DNA from: Aquilaria yunnanensis
Taxonomy: Eukaryota > Streptophyta > Magnoliopsida > Malvales > Thymelaeaceae
Reading direction: 5' to 3'
NCBI GenBank assembly: GCA_039654915.1
Contig: CM077597.1
Span: 40,398,001-40,462,000, forward strand
DNA length: 64,000 bases
This document shows, piece by piece, positions 1 to 10,440 of this stretch (position 1 is the first letter of the stretch; every line of letters begins with the position of its first letter). The position numbers were made by a program, and so were the translations under genes. The notes beneath the pieces are model-generated. The model was not told the DNA's origin. It was given only the letters and a program-made list of their open reading frames with translations, and did no database searches.

Positions 1-640
1 TTTCTCTACCTCGTCACATTCAAAGGAAAGCTAAACCGAGGTTCTAAAGAGATAGGGTTTCTCTACCTCGTCACATTCAAAGGAAAGCTAAACCGAGGTT
101 CCAAAGAGAAGGGTTTCTCTACCTCGTCACATTCAAAGGAAAGCTAAACCGAGGTTCTAAATGAGAAGGGTTTCTCTACCTCGTCACATTCAAAGGAAAG
201 CTAAACCGAGGTTCTAAAGAGATAGGGTTTCTCTACCTCATCACATTCAAAGGAAAGCTAAACCGAGGTTCCAAATAGAAGGGTTTCTCTACCTCATCAC
301 ATTCAAAGGAAAGCTAAACCGAGGTTCTAAATGAGAAGGGTTTCTCTACCTCGTCACATTCAAAGGAAAGCTAAACTAAGGTTCCAACGAGAAGGGTTTC
401 TCTACCTCGTCACATTCAAAGGAAAGCTAAACCGAGGTTCCAAAGAGATGGCAACTCTCTTCCTCGTAGCTTGAGTTAAACTGAGGTTTTAAATGAGAAA
501 GGTTTCTCTACCTCGTCACATTTAAAGGAAAGCTAAACTGAGGTTCCAAATAGATGGTAACTTTCTTCCTCGTAACTTGGGTTGAACTGAAGTTAAATGA
601 GAAAGGTTTCTTTACATCACCACACCCACTACAAGGTTAA
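1..640 (+). repeat. 56-57 bp tandem array in the 3' region of a Tat/Ogre-like element
   Basis: About eleven head-to-tail units of 56-57 bp run from the window edge. Unit starts are visible at 1, 58, 114, 171, 228, 284, 341 and 397, alternating 56 and 57 bp. The first units are nearly identical; units after about 430 are diverged. Each unit carries GAGGT, a 5-nt bulge, AGAGA, a short loop, then TCTCTACCTC, so each unit junction can fold into a hairpin. The array lies upstream of a PPT and LTR, which is where Tat-lineage Ty3/gypsy elements are known to carry tandem repeats. The array continues out of the window to the left. No protein is proposed for it. Confidence 0.93.
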
Positions 641-1195
641 ACTAAGTTTTCAAAGATCGAAAAGTTTTTTCGCCATCAAAGAAATCTTGGTTTATTTTCA
701 TGATGGGGGGCATATTTGAGAGGTGGGCATCCATAAGTTGTCATACCATTTTTCAAAGCAATTTTATCTTATTTGGATGGTCGTTCTCAAAGCTCATTTT
801 AAGGTATTTGAAGACAGTTTCAACTCTTAAAGTGTTCTTCAGCTTTTTGGGGTTCACTCATTTCGTGGAATCTTCAGTTTTTTGAAATTCATTCATGTCA
901 TAGAATTTCAAATTTTGAATTCACCCATTTGGAAAATTCACACTTTTGATGAAATTATTCTAAGTCTGGTTGTTTTCTTAGAAATTTTTGCTTGAGATAA
1001 CAAGAAGGGTTCCTATATTTCAACACTAAAGCTAAACTAAGGCTCTAAAGAAAAAGTAATTCTCTTCCTCATGATTCAAGTCAAACAGAGGTTTTTAAAT
1101 AAGAAAGGTTTCTCTACCTTATCACATCTAAAACAAGGATAATCCAAGTTTTCAAAAGCAAAGTCATTCTTTTTCTCATAGTATGGGATAAATCG
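641..1195. other. spacer with decayed copies of the first array
   Basis: This AT-rich stretch separates the two arrays. From about 1000 to 1165 it contains recognisable but heavily diverged units of the 56-57 bp repeat (motifs such as TTTCTCTACCT and AGGTTTTTAAAT). The part from about 660 to 1000 has no repeat unit. A short open frame at 700-885 has no recognisable domain and is probably chance. I read the whole stretch as part of the same untranslated 3' region of the element. Confidence 0.6.
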
Positions 1196-1812
1196 AAGGT
1201 GGTAAAGAGTCAGGGTACTCTACCTTAAGCATTTTTAGAGGTGGTAAAGAGTTAGGGTGCTCTACCTCAAGCATTCAGAGGTGGTAAAGAGCCAGGGTGC
1301 TCTACCTCAAGCAATTTTTAGGGGTGGTAAAGAGTCAGGGTGCTCTACCTCAAGCATTTTAGAGGTGGTAAAGAGTCAGGGTACTCTACCTCAAGCATTT
1401 TTAGAGGTGGTAAAGAGTCAGGGTGCTCTACCTCAAGCATTTTCGAAGGTGGTAAAGAGTCAGGGTACTCTACCTCAAACATTTTTAGAGGTGGTAAAGA
1501 GTCAGGGTACTCTACCTCAAGCATTTTTAGAGGTGGTAAAGAGTCAGGATGCTTTACCTCAAACATTTAGAGGTGGTAAAGAGATAGGGTTCTCTACCTC
1601 AAGAGTCATCAGAGGTGGTAAAGAGATAGGGTTCTCTACCTTAAGAGTCATCAGAGGTGGTAAAGAGTCAGGGTGCTCTACCTTAAAGGAATTTGGAGGT
1701 GGTAAAGAGTCAGGGTACTCTACCTCAAAGAAATTTAGAGGTTGTAAGAGACAGTGTTCTCTACCTCGAAGACTACAAGAGGTGGTAAAGAGAAGGTTCT
1801 CTATCTCTTAGA
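1196..1812 (+). repeat. 42 bp tandem array, about 15 units
   Basis: Units start with AGGTGGTAAAGAGTCAGGGT and end with CTCTACCTCAAGCATTTTTAG, a period of about 42 bp (39-45 bp in variants). Because 42 is a multiple of three, long frames stay open on both strands (for example 1257-1811), giving repetitive Gly-Lys-Glu-Ser-Gly peptides. Open frames in three readings at once argue against coding. Each unit folds like the first array: GAGGT, bulge GGTAA, AGAGT, loop, ACTCT, ACCTC. Variant units carry AGAGA with TTCTCT, or AGAGT with GCTCT, keeping the pairing. It is part of the same 3' untranslated region. Confidence 0.92.
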
Positions 1813-1834
1813 TCATGGTGTGAGAGAGTTCTCT

Positions 1835-2360
1835 ACCAAAGTTAAGATTGAGAGAAAAGTTTCTCTCTTCTGTAGAAAGGTTTCTATAGGGACAAGGGTA
1901 AGGAAGGTTCCTTAACCCGTCAAGAAAAGAGGAAAAAGTTTTCCTCTTAGGTTTTGAAGCAATAGGAAAGTTCTTATTGCGAAAAGCCTAGGAAAGTTCC
2001 TAGACTTGGTAGATGGGGAGGAAAGAGTTTTTCTCCTTAAATTCTTAGATGATATCGCAGAGGTACTAAGGAAGGTTCCTTAACCTCACAAAGAAGGAAA
2101 AGGTTTTTCTTCTTAGGTTTGGAAGCAGTAGGAAGGTTCTTATTGCAAAAGGCTAGGAAAGTTCCTAGGCTTGGTAATCAATGAGCAAAAAGTTTTGCTC
2201 CTTGGATTCCCAAATGATAGGAAAGTTTCTATCATAGAGGTAATAAGGAAAGTTCCTTAACCTCAAAGGGGAGGAGAGGAAGGTTCCTTAACCTCAAAGG
2301 GGAGGAGAGGAAGGTTCCTTCTCCTCAAGGTTTCGGCGGTGAGAAGGCTCTCATCGTCTA
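1835..2360 (+). repeat. tract of about 16 serial short hairpins with variable stems
   Basis: Not a simple tandem repeat but a series of near-palindromes with a constant AG or GG apex. Examples are GAGAGAAAAGTTTCTCTC near 1848, AAGAGGAAAAAGTTTTCC near 1925, CCTAGGAAAGTTCCTAG near 1988, GAGCAAAAAGTTTTGCTC near 2182 and ATGATAGG/CTATCAT near 2212. Others around 2060-2320 have AAGGAA and TTCCTT arms enclosed by GAGGT and ACCTC, the same outer clamp as in the two upstream arrays. The tract ends about 60 bp before the PPT. It is untranslated and appears to be an evolved form of the same hairpin unit. Confidence 0.85.
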
Positions 2361-2418
2361 GGTAAGGCCGGACAAAATTTGGTAATGGCTTTACATGCGT
2401 TATATTCTATGAGACATG

Positions 2419-2432
2419 CAAAGGGGGGCAGC
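2419..2432 (+). promoter_or_regulatory. polypurine tract before the Tat-like LTR
   Basis: The run CAAAGGGGGGCAGC immediately precedes TGTTGACACCC, a typical plant gypsy LTR start. Such a G-run is the plus-strand primer of reverse transcription in LTR elements. It fixes the orientation (+) and shows that everything to its left belongs to the element's 3' end. Confidence 0.8.
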
Positions 2433-4217
2433 TGTTGACACCCAATTTTGTCCGGGAATTGACTTTTGTTTAATTTTTAGGTTAGGAAAATTAGTTTAGG
2501 AGCATTTTGATTTTTATAAGGGCATTTTAGTCTTTTAGGTAATTTTTGGTTTTTTTTATCATCTAGGGTAAAAATAGGAATTAATTTAGTTTAGGTACTA
2601 ATTTGGAGTCCTAAAGTCTTACGCGGTCAATTTGGGCAAAAATGAAAGTTTGGGAGGAAACTGGGAATTTTTAGAAAGTTTCTAGGCAAAATTGAGAAGT
2701 TTGGGGCAAATCTGTCAATTTTAGAGAGTTTGAGCCAAATCTGGCGATTTTAGAGAATTTTAGGAAAAATCTGGGGTTGTTGCAAAGTTTTGGGCTAATC
2801 TGACAATTCCTGGAAGTTTTGGGTCAAATTGACATTCGAACAGAATTTAGGGCAGAATAGGCAGATTGGGAGTTTTATTGGACTGAAACTAGTAATTTCA
2901 CCGGATTACATCCTAATTGAACTAAACTTCTTCAAATTTGATTTGGATGGATTTTAAACTCTAAAAAGCAGTGTTAATCACGTTTTAAGCCCACACTAGT
3001 ATAAATATGGGTCCAGATTTCGGGAGGAGAAAAAAAGAAACCCTCAGCTCTGATAAGAAAAGGGGAAATTGCAGTCTTCAACCCCTGCCTACCTCACTTC
3101 TTCCCTGAAACCCTGAGTTCTACCCGATTGGCGCCGCCATCCCTGTGCCATCGTAACGCCGTCTCGCGCCGGCGTTTCCCCAATCGACTCGCCGCCCGCC
3201 GTCGCTTTCCCTGTCCCCAGTAGATACCGCTTCGTCGCCGAATCCAGAAGCTTCTCAGCCCGTCGCTCCTCCGCCGCCTTGTTTCGCCGTGCCTCGTTGC
3301 CATCTCCGTCATCCGTCTGTCATCCGCGTCGCCTCCGTCGCCAGACACCCGCCACCGGTGTTGCTTTCGCCGTCGTTCGCAGCTTCCCTACCGGCCGCCA
3401 TTGTCTCCAGACGCCTCCTCCGTCGCCACCATCAGCTGCCCTTGACCGATTGATCGACGGCCCGAAGGAGAAACGAGACAAACCCGTTTCAAACCCGCGA
3501 GACCCGACCCGTCAGATTTCTGCCCGGTCAACTTTTTGGTATAACCCTCGTTTAGCCCCTGGATTTCTTTTTTTTATCCATCTGAGTCCCTAACGTTATT
3601 TTTATCTATAATTTGGCCACTGACAGTATTGTTTTACTTGTATTTTTCTTTCATAGTTTTTGTTTATTTTGTTTCAAGTCATGAATTAGTTTAGGAATTA
3701 ACATTAGGAAATTAATGTATATAAAAAAGGGGTCACACTTAGGAAATTTCATTCTGCCTGGATTTGGCAAAACTTTATGATAAATTTAGGATAATAAATA
3801 AAATTTTTTTATATCCTCATCCGGATGATTCGATAGGATCCACGGTTTGGATTGATAATCAAATAAAAATATTTAAAAGATAAGTATAGATAAGATGAGA
3901 TAGGTTAAGTTTTTTTTAGATATCCTCATCCGAGTGGCCCGATAGGGTCTATGGTTTGGAAATATAAAAATTTTATAAAAATAAATAAAATCAAATAGGA
4001 AGGTTTTGAAGTCCATATCCGGGTGGTTCGATTAGAATCCATGGTTTGGATATTAACTGAAATTATTTAAAGCAAGCAAAACAAAATTAAAATCAAACTA
4101 AGGTGCCAATTTTTTGGCGCTATAACAAAGTTGTTTTAGCGTAACCGTACTCCCGAACCACTCGAACTCTCGTAGACCATTTTAAGGTATCCAATCGACT
4201 TAGGTGAAACCGATTGG
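2433..4217 (+). mobile_element. LTR of a Tat/Ogre-like Ty3/gypsy element (LTR-T), about 1.8 kb
   Basis: The LTR starts TGTTGACACCCAATTTTGTC, a start known from plant Tat-lineage LTRs, directly after a PPT. It has an AT-rich U3, a TATA box at 3000-3007 and then a GC-rich C/G tract at about 3090-3520, probably R/U5. The tract gives chance frames on both strands (3094-3348 minus, 3279-3593 plus). The right end is set by a primer-binding-like TGGCGACTCCC at 4218; I could not see a clear CA terminus, so the end is uncertain by a few bases. The internal coding part of this element lies outside the window to the left. Whether this is a plain 3' LTR or a central LTR of a tandem element is discussed in the findings. 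Confidence 0.75.
3000..3007 (+). promoter_or_regulatory. TATA box of LTR-T
   Basis: TATAAATA stands at the step from the AT-rich to the GC-rich half of the LTR, where a U3 promoter is expected. Transcription would start about 30 bases downstream, near the purine-rich stretch at 3025-3045. Confidence 0.6.
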
Positions 4218-4228
4218 TGGCGACTCCC
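4218..4228 (+). other. primer-binding-site-like sequence (tRNA-Arg type)
   Basis: TGGCGACTCCC follows the LTR. Ogre/Tat elements are known to prime from tRNA-Arg with a site starting TGGCGACTCC. Only about 11 bases match what I expect, and the sequence then turns into an unrelated LTR-X fragment, so little internal region survives here. Confidence 0.5.
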
Positions 4229-4244
4229 AAAAAAACACGTTGCT

Positions 4245-6317
4245 ATAATGTCTATGGCACGAAACAAAGTTCAAGGGCCATATTGTACACTTAAACTAGT
4301 GCTACAAGTGAAACTATGAAGTTTAAACTAGCAAAATCAGCCATGCAAATAAGTACAAGGATAAGTGGAGCATTAAGCCAACTTTTGGCAGCTTTTAGAC
4401 ACATGTCATGGCCGGCCAAGCTTTGTCTCCTACCAAGAGTTATGCCCATCATTCATTGTTTAGTTAATGGCCCATTATCTTGGGCATATGGCCGAAAAAT
4501 GCAAGGGTGCTTATCATTTTCGGTCATTTGTGTTTGTGCTTCGCATTGAAAGGCCGAAACCTTGAGCAAAATATCCTTGAGTGTTCATATGTGTTCTTGA
4601 GTTTTCTTCAGCATTTCATGCTTGTTCTTGGAGTTCATGGCCTAAATCTTGAAGAATACATGATGAACATGAAGTTTAAAGCTTGAAGTGAAAGATTCAA
4701 GCTTGGATTGATGAGTTATAGCACAAGGCAACCTTGTTTCTTGGAGTTTGAAGCTTGAATGTGAAGAACACAAGGTTGGCCGAATATACTCAAGCTTATT
4801 TGTTGGTAAGGATTCACGTTCTACTTGAAAGCTTGGTATATTTCCATGTTCAAGTAGTTAATGGCAGCTAAATGATGGTTAAATTTGCTATATGATCTTA
4901 GTTTGCTATAAGGGCATATGGATGAACCTTCGGGTTCTATGGTTTGACTAGCTAGTCCAATTAAAGGCAAGTGTTAAAGTTCTTGGTAAGTGAGGCTAAC
5001 TTATCATGGACTTGGAGCTCTAGTGGAATGGAGGATGGAATGGAGATGAATTGTGTGCAAGATTGCACATGGACATTTGCTAGATGGCTTTGGCCGAATG
5101 GTTACTTGTGGTGTGTGTGTGAGTTTGTGTGCTTGGTTGATTGTTTGTGCATGCTAACCCAAGATATTGTTGATATATGTTGAATATATGCCTCGGCCTT
5201 GCTTGGTTTTCTTTGTCTTCTTGTCTTTTTTTTGCAGGTTATTGCTAAGCTAAAGGAGGTTAAGCTATGGCTTAACTAAATAAACTCCAATGGAGTTGTA
5301 GTGAATTCCTTACTGAGTTGTAAAACTCATGCCTTTATTGATTCTATTTTCAGGAAAATATATTGAGCTTGAGTGATTGTGCTAAGATTTGCCTGGTAGT
5401 GTACTAAGGTAGTACATTATTGCTCAAGGTATGTGTGCCAACTTATTCTTGGCTTTATAAAGTTATGTATGTTCAAGTCTTATGTATGGCTGAAACTTAT
5501 GTCTTAAGTTTTGTAGGCTTGAGTAGGTTGTGGGACTTGTCTAGGAGAAGGATGGATGTGTGGACTTTGACCTGGGTGTTATGTTCACTTTTATGACCAT
5601 GAACATGGTCATTGGGCTTGTAATCCAATGTGTGCTCTTGTATAGCACACTTGAGTTGATATTTTGGTAGTTTTGAAAACTTGGTTTGTAAAGCTTAAAC
5701 TTGGCTCATTTTGGACATGTAGCATCCTTGGTATGTTTCCAAGTAGGTAATGTTTTGTTGCTGCCCATTTTGTACATAGGTAGCCTCAGTTAAGTTATGG
5801 TTACTAGACTTTGGATGGATGTTTGTATGCCAAGTATGCTTGGTTCTGTGTATGTGACATTTCATGTTGGATGCAAACTTATGTGTACTAGACTTGGCCG
5901 AAAGATCATGGACATGAAATGTGGTTTTTAAACTTGATATGGTATATGGGCTTCTTGGTTGCCATGCATTAAAGTAGTACACTTGATGGACACACATCCT
6001 ATGCACTTAATGGACTAAGTGTATGCCTTGCTTGTATTGCAAGTAATTAATTTTTTGCCTTGCCTTGTGATGAAAGTTAGTGGGTTGGGCTTTGCCTTAA
6101 GCTGCAAATAATTATACATAACTTCTACATAGCCTCCTTGGCCACCTCCCAGGTCCATAAACTTAAAGAAATAAGACTTAAAGCCCATTACAGAAAGTTG
6201 GCAGAAATTGGATTTATTAACAATACTAAGAACACATAAGTGTTGGATAACTTTTTGGGTAGTTGTTGGTGAGTGGCACTGAGTGTGCACAGGCTGGGGC
6301 CTGTGTAGGGTGTGACA
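4245..6317 (+). mobile_element. 5'-truncated LTR of gypsy-X type
   Basis: This stretch is co-linear with the LTRs of the gypsy-X element at 17572-23027: shared blocks around the GGTAAGGATTC motif (4805), the TTTGCAGGTT motif (5233) and CTTCTTGGTTGCCAT (5949), and an end reading GCTGGGGCCTGTG then TGTGACA. The first 150-200 bp of the LTR, with the TGTCATGACC start, are missing at the left, where it abuts LTR-T. It is more diverged than the two LTRs of gypsy-X, so it is an older relative. Short open frames inside (for example 4971-5183) have no recognisable domain. Confidence 0.72.
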
Positions 6318-9300
6318 AAGTACACCTCTGCTCACTAAGTTTGGTTCATCAGGCACTTGGCTCTCTTCCAAACGTAGCCTTAGCTCCATGGATGTTTGAA
6401 TAATACAATAAACAATCCATGAGTGCAAGAATACTCCTTACCTTATAGGTAGGCTGAAATTTGAGCTTGATCCTATGTGCACCCAAGCAATAGCACCAAT
6501 AAGCTTCCAATTGTGCTTCCTTGACTTCAGTTGCAAGTAGTTGCAAGTTTGAAGGTATGGTGGCTATGGAGGAGCTATGGAGGTGAAGGGTAGCGTTTAT
6601 TATGGCTGGAAAGGGTGGAAGGAAAAGAAGAGAATGGCTACTTATGTTACCACCTCACAAAAATGGAAGAATTACAAGTGTGTCATAATGGTTAAAAACC
6701 ATTATATTGTGTAATTCTCACCATAGTGGTTGAAGTATGAGGGGTAAAATGTATAATGAACACCTCCTTAAAAGTGTTCCAAGTTAGTAACTTAGGCCCC
6801 AAGAAAAGCCTTAAGGATTGCTTGTTTTTGAAGCAACCTATGGACCTTTTTATAAGGTTTTGGAAATTCGGGTACTTAATTGTAAAACTTTCATAAAAGA
6901 TATTTGGAGAGTTATGAGAAGGATATGAATGGTATGAAAGTACTATCGGAGGACCAAATTGCTTATGGAAGACAACTAAGGATAAAGAAAACACAAAAAG
7001 GCATAAAAGGTCTAAGTGTTCTAATGTAGGCCTTAAGATGTGTATGTGTTTGACTTAATTCAAATGATGAAATTATGGGGTTATCCCACCTAAGGAGGGG
7101 CTACTAAAGCAACATAAGATGGTCAAATGTGGGCCAAGATTAAGACTATGAAACCATACTCTTGTAGCAACGAAAATGACATAAGCCAAGGTTAAGACTA
7201 CTTAAGTGTGTTTTGTGTACTTTTGACCATTTAAGTAGTCAAGACTACCTTTCCTTCTTTCATATTCAGCCATACCATCCAAGGGATGCAGCCCACCCCC
7301 CTCCACACTTCCTCCATAGCCACCTTACTTTCAAACTCAAAACTACTTGCAATTGAAGTCAATGAAGCACAATTGGAAGCTATTTGGTGCTATTGCTTGA
7401 GTGCACCCAAGATCAAGCTCCAATTTCAGCATACCCATCAAGGTAAGAGTTGTCTTGCTCTCATGGGTTATTTTTTGTATTTTCAAGAAACCACAGAGCT
7501 AGGGCTAAGCTTTGAAGACAGCCATGAACTTGATGAACCAAGCTTAGTGAGGGGAGTGCACTTATTGAAGGTTTTCTGACCTAGTGTAAAGTGCACAAAG
7601 ATGGCTATGAAGTAAGGGTTTCTAGAGCCTAAAGTTAGTATTAACGAGTGTTAAAATCCTCCTAAGACCAAGCATTAGCTTGAGGAGGGCTGCCACAGTG
7701 ATTTGATTATGTTTATTATATGTTTTATAGACTAACCCATGGTTTATGTTGCTACCGCATTTCATGTGTTTGATGGTTGTGAATGGCTGCTGCATTTGGT
7801 TGTTATATCTTGTATATATGCATTGTGGTTTTGTGTTTTAGTGTCTTTGGATGTAGGTTTTTATGATGGTTACATTGCCTATTGAATCCAAATGTTACCC
7901 TTACTAAGTTTCTCAATGAAACTTACTTTCCTCAATTCTGTCATTTCAGGTCCAACTGAGAGATCACCTTCAAACTAACTTTTTTCATTTGAGTTTTGCT
8001 CTAAATTTTCAGGCACCTAAACTTCCATATGTCTAGTTGTGATCTGGAAATTTTGGTGATTATTAGGGGCATATTTGGTATTTTTAGTGATGGTGCTTAT
8101 TGTGTTATGTAACAGCTGTCCAATATTCTGTTCTGGAGTCCATTGTGTCTCAGGCACTCCTATAACTTAGGGTGTGTATTTAGCTGAGTTAAGACCATTC
8201 TATAGTGCATGTATGCATGTACATGTAGTGTATGTAAAATGAGACAAGTATGTGAGCATTTGAGTAATGTTTTGGCTATGTATATGATGTGGTGCAAAGT
8301 TGCTTAAGTGTGAATGATAAGCTGCTTACTTGCAAATTCTGTTTTGGCCACATAAAGTTGCTAGATATAAGAGAATGTATTTCCCATGTGTATTGGACAC
8401 ATATAGGGTAGCCTTGGAGGGCTTTTCCCTTGTCAATGAAGTGTTTGCACACTTATGAAATTTTGTATGGGCAAAATGGTCATAAAGTGACCAGAATTTT
8501 GACTCTACACTTAAAATCTATATCTCCCTATGTAGAAGGAATTTTGGTATGAAATTTTGACCACACATAGAGCACACCTAGAGGTTGAATTAGGATTGGA
8601 ATTTCTGAATTTGGAGACCTGTAGCCAAAGATATCATGTTGTAAAGTTGGCTAAGTTACTATTCATTTGGTCAGAATTTTGTAACCAACTTAAAAAATCC
8701 ATAACTTGGTCCATAGGTGGGCTATTGATATAAAAAGAAATTCCTTGGTTTTCTCGTATTTTCTGCTTGATAACGGAGTAAAGAAAACAGGGGGTTACAT
8801 GGCTAGATTAATATAATTTATTGGAGGAAATTTGGGTGCAGTGGCTGGAATTTTTTAACCTAGTAAGAATGCTTAGTGTGTGGAAGCCAAAACTAAGACT
8901 TGTGCTAGTGTTTTCCTTCTTAGCTACCATAGTATGCATAAATGTGAATATGTGTGTTATGTTTAGACCAATATGCATGTATTTACATAGTGCTCAAGAA
9001 AGTCACTTGAGTATGTACACTAGGGGTGTTGTTCTGATGACCTATAAAACACACCAATTCTAGGAGTTTAAATGCATAGTTTTCGCACCATAACTGGATT
9101 ACCCCAGAGTGGGTAATAACTTAATTGAGCTTAAATGCACAAAATACACTTAATGAGCCTTAACCATGCTTTATGCCATTTTCCTTGCTATAAGACCATG
9201 GTTTCTTCGTCTTAATTTCTTGGCCCACATTTAACTTCCTTTCCATGCTTTGGCTACCCTCCCCTTGGTGGGATAACCCAAAAATGTCTCCATTTGACTC

Positions 9301-9711
9301 AAGTCAAAAGCATGGACGTCCAAAAGCCTACATTAGGACACTTAGGTCCTTAAAGCCCTTTAGATTTTCTTTGTCTAAAGTTGTCTTCCACAAGCAATTT
9401 GATCCTCCAAAAGTACTTTCATACCATCCATATCCCTCACATAATTCTCCTTAGCTGTCTTTTGAGAGTTTTACAACTGAGTACCCGAATTTTCAAAATC
9501 TTACAAAAAAGTCATAGGTTGCTTGACAAACAAGCAATCCTTGAGGCTTTTCTTGGGGGCCAAGTTACCTACTTGAAACACTTTGAAGAAGGTGTTGACC
9601 ATACCTTTTACCCCTCACATTTCAATCACTATGGTGAGAATTACACAATATAATGGTTTTTTACCATTATGCCACACTTTATAATTTTCCCATTTTTGTG
9701 AGGTGGTAACA
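6318..9711 (-). mobile_element. minus-strand LTR-Y fragment, split by a plus-strand LTR-Y
   Basis: 6318-6644 and 9119-9711 are two pieces of one minus-strand LTR-Y. They are co-linear with the reverse complement of the complete copies at 51383-53807 and 59827-62314, and the right piece ends GGTGGTAACA, the reverse of the LTR start. The gap between them is exactly the solo LTR-Y at 6645-9118. The left side of this host LTR is cut off at 6318 by the LTR-X fragment, so about 1.5 kb of it is missing. Confidence 0.75.
6645..9118 (+). mobile_element. solo LTR-Y (Ty3/gypsy), 2.47 kb, inside an inverted LTR-Y
   Basis: It starts TGTTACCACCTCAC and ends GGGTAATA, where other copies end GGGTAACA. It is flanked by the perfect 5-bp duplication ACTTA (6640-6644 and 9119-9123). 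No internal region is present, so it is a solo LTR made by LTR-LTR recombination. The LTR contains a splice-donor-like GGTAAGAG at 7442 and an acceptor-like TTTCAGGTCC near 7945, both shared with the copy at 59827-62314. The family is assigned to chromodomain gypsy elements through the integrase remnant next to the copy ending at 30627. Confidence 0.85.
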
Positions 9712-10440
9712 ATGTATATATATGTTGTCCCTATTTTTTTCTTGTAGGTTGAGGGAATCCCTTGCTGAGAATCTATGGTTTTCGCTCCTTTTAGTTTTGT
9801 TGTGCAGATTCCAACTCTACAGAGCTCGACAACCACTAAGGGTTATTGAGTTATTGATTTTGTGTAGGTATAATGTTTACTGAATCTTTATAATTCTAGT
9901 TTGTGATTTTTCTACTTGGTTAAGTAATGATACTAACTATAGTCTTTATAGCCTAAAGAGGCTAATATGGCACAGGGAAAAGCTTTTGTGGTCCCCATGC
10001 TTAGAGATCGATCTCAGGTTGGGGCTTAGTACATGGATCCTAGCAACAGTTCTTGGTGTATATTTTGTACACTAGTTGTCTCTGATGCATATGAATGGAG
10101 TAGTTGACTATTGGGTTGTTTTTTTATATGAGCACAATTGTCCTTTTTAAATTATGCTCATAAATGGTTAATTACTTGTAGATGATTTTACTCGATCTGG
10201 ATTCTTTGACTGTGATTTGGAACTTAGATTTATGAAATGCCTAGGCAAATGTTTTGTGTTTTATTGTTTGTTATTATTGTTGAAGTCAGAGAATGCCCAT
10301 GCATGCACGCGTTGTAGGTTAAACAACTAGATGCATGAATATTTTAACAAGTAGACATGTAATTAACTAGTTAATTACAACTAACTAGTGTGGAACACGT
10401 TTCCATAACAATTCGTCAGACACCCCTTGAGAGGTCATTT
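9712..10440 (+). mobile_element. diverged LTR-Z-like fragment
   Basis: The order of short motifs matches the last 700 bp of the solo LTR-Z at 25799-28205: GTTGTGCA, AGGGTTAT, TTGTGTAGGTAT, TATAATTCTAGTTT, then GGTTAA(A/T)CAACTAG and AATTCGTC near the end. Identity is clearly lower than between other copies in the window. The ends are fuzzy and no duplication was found. Confidence 0.5.

Noticed and set aside
1257..1811. A 184-codon open frame with a 14-residue repeat, possibly a repetitive structural protein
   Set aside because: The repeat is 42 bp, so all frames stay open together, on both strands. Units vary in length by non-multiples of three in places, and the context is the untranslated end of a retrotransposon.
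1..1812. CRISPR-like array of repeats and spacers
   Set aside because: Whole units repeat without unique spacers, there is no cas gene, and the DNA is plant nuclear.
3094..3593. Two opposite GC-rich open frames as genes
   Set aside because: They lie in the R/U5 part of an LTR, are Arg/Pro/Ser-rich as expected from GC-rich triplets, and have no recognisable domain.
4245..5700. A multi-exon host gene suggested by GTAAG and TTTGCAG signals
   Set aside because: The same signals occur in two other X-type LTRs with proper LTR ends, so the stretch is an LTR. Splicing remains possible and is kept as a finding.
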